64,000 nucleotides of DNA from Candidatus Fredericiella danica (lineage in GTDB: Bacteria > Chloroflexota > Anaerolineae > Caldilineales > Caldilineaceae), in NCBI GenBank assembly GCA_016713335.1, contig JADJPH010000003.1, positions 124,001 to 188,000 of the forward strand, written 5' to 3'. Of this stretch, positions 1-7,461 are shown one piece after another; position 1 is the first letter of the stretch, and each line of letters opens with the position of its first letter. The position numbers were made by a program, and so were the translations under genes. The notes beneath the pieces were generated by a model, which saw only the letters and a list, made by a program, of their open reading frames with translations, made no database searches and was not told the DNA's origin.

Positions 1-143
1 CGATGCCGCTTGCCATCTTTATTGGCTTTGAGACGAACCTCAGCATCGCGCTGGCGCTGTCGGTGATCCTGGTCGCGGTCTCCGTTTTGGTCTTGATCGG
101 GCTGAAACTTGTTGATCGGGCGTACTCGACCACCGTGGGATGA
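1..143 (+). CDS. ABC transporter permease, C-terminal end (ModB/CysT-like), partial
   Basis: The reading frame is open from the left edge to the TGA at 141-143 and encodes about 46 residues. It holds one hydrophobic segment, preceded by 'MPLAIFIGFETN' and followed by a short basic tail. The 'LPLAI-[YF]-IGFE' pattern followed by a last transmembrane helix is typical of the C-terminus of molybdate/tungstate/sulfate-type ABC permeases. That family is the inference here; the cytoplasmic EAA loop lies outside the window, so the substrate cannot be assigned. The gene converges on the aminotransferase, with a long palindrome between the two stop codons. Confidence 0.5.
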   Translation, partial: MPLAIFIGFETNLSIALALSVILVAVSVLVLIGLKLVDRAYSTTVG

Positions 144-184
144 TGGGATCGCGCCAACGGGGGAATGGAGGAAAAACAATTAGT

Positions 185-218
185 CACGAGTCACGAGTCA
201 ATTGACTCGTGACTCGTG
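185..218. terminator. Perfect 34-bp palindrome between convergent genes
   Basis: Two 17-base arms (CACGAGTCACGAGTCAA at 185-201 and its exact reverse complement at 202-218) meet with no loop. Each arm is itself two units of CACGAGT. The element sits between the stop of the permease (143) and the stop of the aminotransferase (228 on the minus strand), the expected place for a bidirectional terminator. It lacks a long U-tract, so termination is inferred from position and symmetry. Confidence 0.55.
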
Positions 219-225
219 TTCTTCT

Positions 226-1398
226 CTAGGAATGTCGCCGTACGAAGCGTTCCATCCGTTCGAGCGCCTGTTCGATGTTGTCGACGCTGGCAGCATAGGC
301 ACAGCGGACGTGCCCCTCACCACCCTGGCCAAAGGCACTGCCGGGAATCACCGCCACATGTTCTTCAACCAGCAACTTCTCACAAAATTCATGCTCATTC
401 ATCCCGGTGATGCGCACCGAGGGGAACGCGTAGAAGGCGCCCTTGGGTTCAAAGCAGGCCAGACCAATGCTGTTGAGCCCGCTGACGATCAACCGGCGGC
501 GCAGATCGTAACTGGCCACCATCTGCTGGACATATTCTTCGGTCGCCGGATCGTTGAAAGCGGCCAGCGCCGCCTCCTGCCCGGTCGTCGGGGCGGACAT
601 GATCAGATACTGGTGGATCTTGCGCATCGCGCCCAGTAGCGTTTCCGGTCCCAATGCGTAACCGATGCGCCAACCGGTCATGGCGTAGTCTTTGCTCATG
701 CCGCCCAGATGGATGGTGCGTTCGGCCATGCCGGGCAGCGCGGCAAACATGATGTGCTCATGGTCACCATACACAAGCCGGTCATAGATTTCGTCGGAGA
801 TCACGATCAGGTCATGTTTCTCAGCGACACGGGCCAGTTCGAGCATGCCATGCATGTCCATCACCGCGCCGGTCGGGTTGCTGGGGAAACCGATCAGGAG
901 CGCCTTGGTGCGCGGGGTAATCGCGGCTTCAACCGCTGCAGGGTCCACAAAGAAGTTGTCCTTGGCATAGGTGGGAATGTCGACCACCGTTCCGCCGGCA
1001 AGAATTACGCTGGCGGTATAGCTGACAAAGCAGGGCTGCGGTACGATCACTTCGTCGCCCGGGTCAAGGATCGACTGCATCGCCAGATACATCGCTTCGC
1101 TGACGCCGACCGTGATCAGCGCCTCGGTTTCGGGATCGTACCGGTGGCCACCGTACCGCTCACGCAGATTACGGACTACCGCCTCGCGCAGCTCGTAGAT
1201 GCCTGAATTGGATGTGTAGGATGTATGCCCGCGCTGCAGGCTGTTAATGCCGGCCTGTAGAATCGGCGGCGGGGTCACAAAATCCGGTTCGCCGATACCA
1301 AGGCTGATGACATCGTCCATGGTGGCCGCGATGTCAAAGTACTTACGGATGCCAGATGGCGGAACCAATTGCACGCGCTGGCTGAGTCTGGCGTTCAT
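226..1398 (-). CDS. PLP-dependent aminotransferase, class I/II (aspartate/aromatic type)
   Basis: About 390 residues from the ATG at 1398; the frame is open further, to an ATG at 1479, but family similarity begins at 'LSQRVQLVPPSGIRKYFD'. Fold-type I landmarks appear in order: 'GIGEPDF' near the N-terminus, the 'NSGIYELREAV' substrate loop, 'FPSNPTGAV' (about 172-180), 'SDEIYDRL', and the PLP lysine in 'GGMSKDYAMTGWRIGY' at about residue 236 of the chosen start. The family moves amino groups between amino acids and 2-oxo acids in the cytoplasm. The sequence looks like the AspC/PatA group, but the exact donor cannot be read. It stands alone between two intergenic stretches and ends at the 34-bp palindrome. 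Confidence 0.85.
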   Translation of the reverse strand: MNARLSQRVQLVPPSGIRKYFDIAATMDDVISLGIGEPDFVTPPPILQAGINSLQRGHTSYTSNSGIYELREAVVRNLRERYGGHRYDPETEALITVGVSEAMYLAMQSILDPGDEVIVPQPCFVSYTASVILAGGTVVDIPTYAKDNFFVDPAAVEAAITPRTKALLIGFPSNPTGAVMDMHGMLELARVAEKHDLIVISDEIYDRLVYGDHEHIMFAALPGMAERTIHLGGMSKDYAMTGWRIGYALGPETLLGAMRKIHQYLIMSAPTTGQEAALAAFNDPATEEYVQQMVASYDLRRRLIVSGLNSIGLACFEPKGAFYAFPSVRITGMNEHEFCEKLLVEEHVAVIPGSAFGQGGEGHVRCAYAASVDNIEQALERMERFVRRHS

Positions 1399-1609
1399 CG
1401 GACGCATGGGCTGACGTTGTCCGTTCTGCTGGTGTATGGTCTGCACACCCATGGCGGGTGTAAGAAGCTGGTTCATCATGTGGCCTCACATTTAGTATAG
1501 TGCGTGTTGCGTGTCTCGTGTTCGTACGGCGTACACCCGCCACCGCAGCGGTGGTTGATGCGCACATCAACTGGCGTCCGGTTGTAGCCGTTTGCAGTGT
1601 GCGGTCCGG

Positions 1610-1729
1610 TTAGCCCGCAACCTGCCGGCGGCTAGCTGTGGCCAATCCCCCCACACCGAGGCCAAGCAGGTTGAGGACGGCTGGCGCCAGATCATGCACC
1701 GGCCTGTAAATCGTCGATCTGCACATCAT
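1610..1729 (-). other. Short ORF overlapping the gatA stop (39 codons), possible remnant
   Basis: An ATG overlaps the gatA TGA (ATGA arrangement) and opens a frame of 39 codons. Its middle, 'VHDLAPAVLNLLGLGVG', resembles the C-terminal segment seen in alkaline-phosphatase-superfamily phosphodiesterases ('DLAPTVLxLLGL'). It could be a truncated gene end, a translationally coupled small protein, or chance. The rest of the gap between gatA and the aminotransferase (1399-1609) shows a small CCACCG/CGGTGG hairpin near 1540-1555 and no other convincing gene. Confidence 0.2.
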
Positions 1730-3201
1730 ACGTTTGCGGTCTCCGGCGTCGCCCACTGCGTATGCCAATTCGTCGTCTGCTCGTAGGCGTGCGCCGCACG
1801 CAAGATCGCTTCTTCACCCAGATGCGGGCCAATCAGTTGCAGCCCGATCGGCATGCCCTGGTTGTCGCTGCCACAGGGAACGCTGATGCCGCAAATCCCC
1901 GCCAGATTCAGCGTGATCGTGAAGACATCCATGAGATACATCGACAGTGGGTCGCCGGATTTTTCGCCAATGCGGAACGCAGTGGTGGGCGCGACCGGGC
2001 TGGCAATGACGTCGACGGTTTCGAACGCCGTCTCGAAGTCCTGCTTGATCAAGGTGCGCACCTGCTGCGCCTTGAGATAGTAGGCGTCATAGTAGCCGGC
2101 GCTCAGCGCATAAGTGCCCAGCATGATGCGCCGCTTTACTTCGGCCCCAAAGCCGCGGCCACGGGACTCACGATAGTTCTCAAGAATGGAGTCCGCGCCG
2201 GCGCTGTAGCCAAACCGGACGCCATCGTAGCGTGACAGGTTGGCGCTCGCCTCGGCCGTGGCGACAAGGTAGTAGACGGGCAACGCCTTCTCGGTGTTCG
2301 GTAAGGTGATGGGGACAATCTGGGCGCCGAGATTCTCCAGGTGCGCAACCGCCGTCTTGACCGCCGCTTCCACCTCCGGCTGGATCCCCTCGATGAAATA
2401 TTCCTGCGGAATGCCGACGCGCAGACCTTGCACGCCGCGGTCCAACCCTGCCCGGTAATCCGGCACAGGCAGATCCAGGCTTGTGCTGTCGTTGCCGTCA
2501 TGACCGGCCATGACCTGCAGGACCAGCGCTGCGTCTTGAACGGTCTTTGCCAGGACACCAATCTGGTCGAGGCTGCTACCATAAGCAATCAGCCCGTAGC
2601 GGCTGACCCGGCCATAGGAGGGTTTCAACCCCACAACGCCGCAGTAGGACGCAGGCAGGCGTACACTGCCTCCCGTATCGGTGCCCAGGGCTGCGAGCGT
2701 CGCTTGCGCCGCCACTGCGGCGCCGGAGCCGCCGCTACTGCCGCCGGGCACACGACTCAGATCCCAGGGGTTGCGCGTCGTGAAATAGGCGCTGTTCTCG
2801 GTGGACGAGCCCATGGCAAATTCATCGGTATTGGTCTTTCCGAGCATCACCATGCCCGCGCGCTGCAATCGCTGCACCGCAGTGGCCGTGAATGGCGGCA
2901 TATAGTTTTCCAGGATGCGGCTGCCGCAAGTGGTGCGCACGCCTTCGGTGGAGAGCACGTCCTTGATCGCCATCGGTATGCCAAGCAGAGGCGCATCTGC
3001 ACCTTGCCGGCGGGCAGCGTCAGCCTGTGCTGCCTGCTCCAATGCCCGCTCAGGCGTCACGGTCAAGTAGGCATTCACGGCCCTATCAACGGCTGCGATC
3101 CGGTCCAACAGCGCCTGGGTCAGTTCTACGGAGGTGAAATCGCCGGCACGCATACCTGTGATCGCATCATGTAGGGTGAGGGTATACAGTGGTTTCGTCA
3201 T
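1726..3201 (-). CDS. gatA: Asp-tRNA(Asn)/Glu-tRNA(Gln) amidotransferase subunit A
   Basis: 491 residues, the usual GatA length. The amidase-signature Ser-cisSer-Lys triad is visible: Lys about 80 in 'AIKDV', the glycine/serine loop 'GGSSGGSGAAVAA' (about 153-165), and the nucleophile Ser about 179 in 'TDTGGSVRLPAS'. GatA releases ammonia from glutamine, and the GatCAB complex uses it to amidate mischarged Glu-tRNA(Gln) or Asp-tRNA(Asn). It starts directly after gatC with no gap, so the two are almost certainly one operon. gatB is not in the window. Confidence 0.97.
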   Translation of the reverse strand: MTKPLYTLTLHDAITGMRAGDFTSVELTQALLDRIAAVDRAVNAYLTVTPERALEQAAQADAARRQGADAPLLGIPMAIKDVLSTEGVRTTCGSRILENYMPPFTATAVQRLQRAGMVMLGKTNTDEFAMGSSTENSAYFTTRNPWDLSRVPGGSSGGSGAAVAAQATLAALGTDTGGSVRLPASYCGVVGLKPSYGRVSRYGLIAYGSSLDQIGVLAKTVQDAALVLQVMAGHDGNDSTSLDLPVPDYRAGLDRGVQGLRVGIPQEYFIEGIQPEVEAAVKTAVAHLENLGAQIVPITLPNTEKALPVYYLVATAEASANLSRYDGVRFGYSAGADSILENYRESRGRGFGAEVKRRIMLGTYALSAGYYDAYYLKAQQVRTLIKQDFETAFETVDVIASPVAPTTAFRIGEKSGDPLSMYLMDVFTITLNLAGICGISVPCGSDNQGMPIGLQLIGPHLGEEAILRAAHAYEQTTNWHTQWATPETANV

Positions 3202-3492
3202 CTATTCCTCGAAGACCGCCCTCACCTTGAAAAAGCCATTGGCGCTGGCCGGCGCGTTGGCGAGCGCTGCCTCATTGGAGAGGCAGGGTCGCGGCTCGTC
3301 TTCGCGCATGACGTTATAGCTCGGCAACACATAGGGGGTTGGCGCCACATGGCTGGTGTCAACTTGCTGCAAAGACTCGGCATAATCCAGGATTGCGGAA
3401 AGCTGCTCAGTATAGAGCGCAATTTCATCCTCGGTCAGTTCCAGTCTTGCCAGGTCGGCGACGTGCCGTACTTCTGCTGCTGTCAGGTGCAT
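3202..3492 (-). CDS. gatC: Asp-tRNA(Asn)/Glu-tRNA(Gln) amidotransferase subunit C
   Basis: About 96 residues from the ATG at 3492. An upstream in-frame ATG at 3537 would add 15 residues unlike the family and would overlap the 3522-3555 hairpin, so 3492 is preferred. The sequence begins 'MHLTAAEVRHVADLARLELT', the hallmark of GatC, continues with 'LSAILDYAESLQQVDTS', and ends with the 'LRxD' type tail that threads between GatA and GatB. Its stop is immediately followed by the gatA ATG. A short promoter/ORF/terminator unit lies directly upstream and may control it. Confidence 0.95.
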   Translation of the reverse strand: MHLTAAEVRHVADLARLELTEDEIALYTEQLSAILDYAESLQQVDTSHVAPTPYVLPSYNVMREDEPRPCLSNEAALANAPASANGFFKVRAVFEE

Positions 3493-3521
3493 ACCGGCTG
3501 CCTCACACGGTGCATGAAACG

Positions 3522-3555
3522 AACAACGTCGTGGCATGGGGCCAACGACGTTGTT
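3522..3555 (-). promoter_or_regulatory. Hairpin in the gatC leader
   Basis: Arms AACAACGTCGT (3522-3532) and ACGACGTTGTT (3545-3555) are exact reverse complements, with an extra inner GGC/GCC pair and a small loop. Read on the minus strand, it lies 30 bases before the gatC ATG and after the U-tract of the upstream terminator. Its 3' side has only scattered U residues, so it may be a second weak terminator or a leader structure. Confidence 0.45.
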
Positions 3556-3572
3556 TGTGGAGAGGTTTCATC

Positions 3573-3607
3573 CAAACAAAAACGCCGTGGCATGTGTCCA
3601 CGGCGTT
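3573..3607 (-). terminator. Intrinsic terminator upstream of gatC
   Basis: On the minus strand a 10-bp perfect stem (AACGCCGTGG at 3598-3607 pairing with CCACGGCGTT at 3581-3590) with a 7-base loop is followed by the U-rich tail TTTGTTTGG (3573-3581). This is a classical factor-independent terminator. It closes a short transcript that starts near 3745 and ends about 80 bases before gatC, so it could act as an attenuator. Confidence 0.75.
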
Positions 3608-3623
3608 GGCGATCCTGCTGCCA

Positions 3624-3713
3624 TCACCGGGACACGCGTCTAGCTGCGGCCGCCTTTGCGGCGCCGGCTGCGATGCGGTTCATGTTGGCGCAGAACTCGT
3701 TAAGCTTCATCAT
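3624..3713 (-). CDS. Short ORF (29 codons) between a strong promoter and a terminator
   Basis: ATG at 3713 (a second ATG follows at once) to TGA at 3624-3626. The peptide starts 'MMKLNEFCANMNRIAAG', then is Ala/Arg-rich ('AAKAAAARRVSR'). It has three Asn codons within residues 5-12. No clear Shine-Dalgarno motif precedes it. It is the only ORF inside the roughly 170-nt transcription unit defined by the promoter at 3752-3780 and the terminator at 3573-3607. It may be a leader peptide for gatCA, a small protein, or non-coding in a small RNA; I cannot tell which. Confidence 0.3.
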   Translation of the reverse strand: MMKLNEFCANMNRIAAGAAKAAAARRVSR

Positions 3714-3751
3714 TGATTGGAGCAGACTCTACTAAGTGATAATTGGTTGGC

Positions 3752-3780
3752 AGTATAGTCACGCAGTAGGTGCATGTCAA
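3752..3780 (-). promoter_or_regulatory. Near-consensus sigma-70 promoter
   Basis: On the minus strand TTGACA (3775-3780) is followed after exactly 17 bases by TATACT (3752-3757). The predicted start is near 3745, some 30 bases before the short ORF. It reads toward gatC but meets the intrinsic terminator at 3573-3607 first. Confidence 0.75.
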
Positions 3781-3884
3781 GCTCAAATGCGGTGAAGATC
3801 GTGGAGTGGAACGGAACCGTGGCCGGGCGGGCTTGCTGTGGATCGCAGGGGTGAGGGGTTGCGTGTGTTCGGGGCCAAGCGCGG

Positions 3885-4720
3885 TTAGCGGCGGGTGGTC
3901 AAAGGGACACCCACAACCACGGGTGTTTGGGTTGAAGGCCCAGAGCACCGAATCAGGACCCAACCAGCAAACAGCGAAATGATGGGATCAAGGCAGATCG
4001 GAATCAGGATGGCAATCGCGAGCAGCATCGAGAGGAGCGACGCCCGGCATCCAACTCCGTCACATAGTGCACCGTCTTGTAGTAGACTGCCACACTCCAC
4101 GCAAAACCAACGATGACAAAGAGCGGTCCGATCCACGGGATCGGTCCCAGCCCCACCAGCACCAACGGGACAAAGGCAAAGCTCGTGCCCGCAAGGAAGC
4201 AGCCAAGCGTACTGGTCGCCCGGAAGAGACGCGCCATCCCTGCCACCAATGCACCATAAACGATCCAGTTGGCCAGCCAACCCAGCGGCCAGTTCAACCA
4301 TATACCCACTGCCGAAAGGAACGCCGCCAGGAAGCCGGGCATCCGCGGCTCCAACCCCGCCAGCGTCTGCACGGTGGTTCCCGCAACTTCGATCGGGATG
4401 ATCCCACGATAGGCGTCCGTGATCTGCGCTGCGGCACTGCCCAATTGCGCCATGGGTACGCTTGTTGCCATCGGCACGGCAAGGAACAGATTTGCCACCA
4501 GCGGAATGACACCGGCCACCAGCGCCGTCACAATGACCAAACCAAGCCCTTCGCGCATCGTGGCGGTTGTCTCGCCCCGTTCAAAGGGGTCGAGTGCATC
4601 ATGCATTTGGAAGCGCAACGCCGCTATGATCTGGTCGACGCGCGGAAACCAGAAGCGCCACTGCAACCACTCTTCGCGCGGATGCTGGCCGGGTAGACTG
4701 ATGTAGGAATGGCGGCTCAT
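3885..4720 (-). CDS. YIP1-like multi-spanning membrane protein (one frameshift)
   Basis: The first 220 residues run from the ATG at 4720 and contain several hydrophobic segments separated by glycine/proline-rich turns ('GIWLNWPLGWLANWIVYG', 'FAFVPLVLVGLGPIPWIG'), the pattern of Yip1-domain membrane proteins. After 'YVTELDAG' near 4045 the natural continuation 'ASLLSMLLAIAILIPI', a last membrane helix, is found one frame over. A single missing G in the GGG run there restores it. The start overlaps the stop of the upstream paralogue by ATGA, so the two are translationally coupled. Substrate and role are unknown. The true C-terminus after the last helix is uncertain. Confidence 0.6.
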
Positions 4721-5421
4721 CGATAACCTCCCGCGGTGAAGCCCAGAGCAAAGGCCGTGCCTAGCAGCGGCAGCAACAGCATTGCACCGGCATAGGGGAT
4801 CAAGGAGGCAAGGGCGGCGCGATTCCAGGGCAGGTCATGCGCCACCTGGAGGGCGCGATACCCGATCAGCGCGCTCCACACGGTAAGGAGCGCGCCACTC
4901 ACCGCCACAAAGGGTACAAAGGCAAGGAATGTGAAGACTTGCGGCGCCACGATCAAGGCGACCGCCCCCAACGTGCTGTTGAGCGAACCTTTCCCGCCCA
5001 TCGCCCTGGCTGCCGCAAACGCGACGATGCCAAAGAAAAGCCACCAGATCACCAGCACGAATGGCGTTGCCAGCAGCGGCACGCCCTGCGTCCAGCCGGC
5101 ATAGTAGCCTTGCATGACGGCATACGCGGCCCAGATCCGGTTGGCGCCGTCCTCAACCGCCGGCGCCGGCAAACTCGTGACCGAGGCGAACTGCCGCCAA
5201 CCGGCGACCAGCGTGTTGCCGATGGCGACGGGGTCCGGCAGCGAAGCGGCTGTAAACCAGCGACCAATCGTCTGCGCAATGCCGGCGATGACGCCGACGG
5301 TAAGAGTCAGGACGAGACCTTCCATCCACGGGTTGTCGTCGGAAGCCATGATCGCGGCAGGTTCTTCTTCGAGTACCAGCGACCTGACCACCAGTTCAGG
5401 GTAGAGATAGGGCTGTAACAT
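4717..5421 (-). CDS. YIP1-like membrane protein, first of a pair
   Basis: 234 residues. A polar N-terminus of about 30 residues is followed by five predicted membrane segments, including 'FVLVIWWLFFGIVAFAAARAMGG' (split here only by composition) and a C-terminal 'AGAMLLLPLLGTAFALGF'. The arrangement and the 'LPWNRAALASLIPYAG' loop match Yip1-type proteins, and the next gene downstream is a paralogue. The last codon overlaps the next start. Bacterial members are often found in such pairs, but their function is not established. Confidence 0.6.
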   Translation of the reverse strand: MLQPYLYPELVVRSLVLEEEPAAIMASDDNPWMEGLVLTLTVGVIAGIAQTIGRWFTAASLPDPVAIGNTLVAGWRQFASVTSLPAPAVEDGANRIWAAYAVMQGYYAGWTQGVPLLATPFVLVIWWLFFGIVAFAAARAMGGKGSLNSTLGAVALIVAPQVFTFLAFVPFVAVSGALLTVWSALIGYRALQVAHDLPWNRAALASLIPYAGAMLLLPLLGTAFALGFTAGGYR

Positions 5422-5521
5422 AGCGCCTCACTGGATGTGAGCAAACAAGAAAATGCCAATAGTTGCCCACCCATCATAGCACAGACGCCGCGGCGCGACA
5501 ACGCGGATCGAAGGTTGGCGA

Positions 5522-6448
5522 TCAGTGCATCATCGTCTCGCAGGTACCAATGCCGCCTCGGAAAAAGTTGAACTGGACGTTGGGATGCTCGGCCAGCAGC
5601 GACATCGGCACGGAGGTGTCAACGATCTGTTTGCCGAGCATGAGTGTTGTCAGCCGCAGGCCAAAGGGGTTGTCGTGGTTGCCGGCATGCCAGATCGATA
5701 CCTTTTCGGCACGCCAGGTCTCTTGCGGACCGACACTGATCGCCTGGCTGGGCACATTTTGCAGGACGCCGCCACCGGAAGTGCGGGCATTCTGCATCAC
5801 GGTCATCGGATGCAGGTCGACCACGCGCGTGCTGAGTTGCCGGTACCAGGATGGTGGCGGCGGATTGTCGATCCATTCCCCTTCCCGCCTGGGCGGGTCG
5901 TTAAAGGCCCAGTGCTTGACATCGCCCTGCCCGCCCTGCATGACGACGCAGCGGGCTGCATCCCAGGATGCGACGTAGGCCGCCGGGTCTGCAGCCGGGA
6001 AGTGGATGTTTTCGCGCGGCATGCGTAGATCGGGGCGAATGCGATCAAAGCAGAGTTCCATGTCGGCGCGCGCAAAGCTCAGTGGAAAATCGTAGGGCGC
6101 CTCTTTGCCGTCGACAACCCACTCGTCCATGCCCCAAAAGTGGGCATGGCGCAGGTCGATCTCCAGCTCGTTGACGAGCCGGGCAACCAATGGGAGTTGT
6201 TCGGTGGGACCAATGGGACCGCAGATGCCGGCGGGGTGCTCGGGCGTCGCCTGCCGCCAGGCGGTGATGTATTCGAGTGCTTCCGCGAGGTAGAAGTCTT
6301 CCAGGGTGTCGTAAAAGTGGACGGTGAAGCCCGGGCGGGAAAGCGTGAGGAGATCATCGGCGGTGAGGCGCGCCGCGTCGTCAAGGAGTTCACGATCCAG
6401 GGTGGTGTAGTCCCACCAGCCGGGTGCTACTTTAGAGATCGAGCGCAT
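5522..6448 (-). CDS. Glucosamine-6-phosphate deaminase/isomerase-like protein (NagB-like)
   Basis: 308 residues with AAAGGAA spaced 8 bases before the ATG. The centre carries 'ICGPIGPTEQLPLV' and 'HFWGMDEWVVDG', which correspond to the substrate-binding and catalytic loops of NagB/6-phosphogluconolactonase-fold sugar-phosphate isomerases. It is longer than canonical NagB (about 260) and lacks its exact motifs, so substrate is uncertain. It is the last gene of a seven-gene sugar operon that also has a PIG-L deacetylase and an AGE epimerase, which fits deamination or isomerisation of an amino sugar. The 230-base gap before it holds a small hairpin. Confidence 0.7.
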   Translation of the reverse strand: MRSISKVAPGWWDYTTLDRELLDDAARLTADDLLTLSRPGFTVHFYDTLEDFYLAEALEYITAWRQATPEHPAGICGPIGPTEQLPLVARLVNELEIDLRHAHFWGMDEWVVDGKEAPYDFPLSFARADMELCFDRIRPDLRMPRENIHFPAADPAAYVASWDAARCVVMQGGQGDVKHWAFNDPPRREGEWIDNPPPPSWYRQLSTRVVDLHPMTVMQNARTSGGGVLQNVPSQAISVGPQETWRAEKVSIWHAGNHDNPFGLRLTTLMLGKQIVDTSVPMSLLAEHPNVQFNFFRGGIGTCETMMH

Positions 6449-6510
6449 AATACTGTTTCCTTTGGGTGACGGGTTGATAAATACCCATATTGCTTCATCG
6501 CCATCCGTCA

Positions 6511-6537
6511 GGTGCGGTTCTCCTCCTCAACCGCACC
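6511..6537. repeat. Small hairpin between PIG-L and NagB-like genes
   Basis: GGTGCGGTT (6511-6519) and AACCGCACC (6529-6537) are perfect 9-bp arms around a 9-base loop, in the 231-base gap of the sugar operon. No U-tract follows on the minus strand, so it may be an mRNA-processing or stability element rather than a strong terminator. Nothing else is recognised in 6538-6679. Confidence 0.4.
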
Positions 6538-6679
6538 CCTCCGGCCTCGAAGAACCTCCCCTGCCCTCGGCGGCCTGCGGGAGCCTTTTGTCGCCTTCGC
6601 CACCGTCTTTGCGGCTTGGCGGGAGGGTTTGGTCTTTGCTGATGTGGGCTACAAGCCGCACCTACGACTGGTCCGCCAT

Positions 6680-7454
6680 TCATGCCCGACGCCCCGCGAT
6701 TTGCCCCAGCAGGGCTTCGGCAAGCGGGTTGGCGTCCTCGGCACAGTACCCGGCAGGCAGATGGCGTGTCCAGCCTTCAGCGTAGGTGAACGCACTGGAC
6801 AGCGCGCCCATCGCCCGCGTCAACTGCTCCATATGTGCGATCGTCGAGTTGACCGCCTGGCTGGTGTCCAACCAGGCGGCCTGGCTGCGATGCTCCGCCA
6901 ACATGCGCCGCTTGACATCCATCGCATCGCCCACATCTACATAGAACTCCGCAACCGCCTGCCGCCCCAACCCGTCACGCAACCCATAGGGCAGGGCATG
7001 ATAGACCGTGACGGGCCGGTCAACCGCCGCTAGTGGCGGCGACACTTCGAAATTCGGCATGCCGCGGCTGAACGCGGCGGTGAGCGCTAAACGGCAGGTG
7101 TTCATGTGGTCTTCCATGTAGTCCTGCGGCGGATGCGTGAAGACAATATCGGGCGCCACTTCACGCATGACCGATGCAAGCCGGCGCAAGGTGCCCAATT
7201 CGTAAAAGATCTCCAGGTCGTTGCACAGGCTCTCATGGTAGATCGCGTCGACCACAGCCGCTGCCCGGATCGACTCTTCCCGGCGGATGCGCGGTCATGG
7301 CAGCATCGTACTCGACGCTGCCACAGCAGCCGTTGGCGACGGTCATGTAGTGGATTTCCCAGCCGGCCGCATGCAGCAACCCCAGGGTGCCTGCCATCAT
7401 GAACTCGATGTCGTCGGGATGTGCGACCACCGCAAAGGCGCGCTGCACGGTCAT
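6680..7454 (-). CDS. PIG-L family (LmbE-like) deacetylase, one frameshift
   Basis: The first 53 codons from 7454 encode 'FAVVAHPDDIEF', the zinc-binding HPDD motif of LmbE/PIG-L N-acetylglucosaminyl deacetylases. Near 7290 the frame shifts; the second part continues with 'IRREESIRAAAVVDAIYHES' and the second zinc-site histidine in 'EDHMNTCRLA'. A 2-base loss (or 1-base gain) in GCGC restores 'TA-R-IRREES'. Together they give about 257 residues, normal for the family. The enzyme removes N-acetyl groups from amino-sugar derivatives. It lies 7 bases after the AGE epimerase gene, in the same operon. Confidence 0.75.
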
Positions 7455-7461
7455 GGCCGGA

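Noticed and set aside
3492..3780. T-box or other riboswitch upstream of gatC
   Set aside because: No T-box consensus or specifier-loop architecture is present; only promoter, short ORF and two hairpins are visible.
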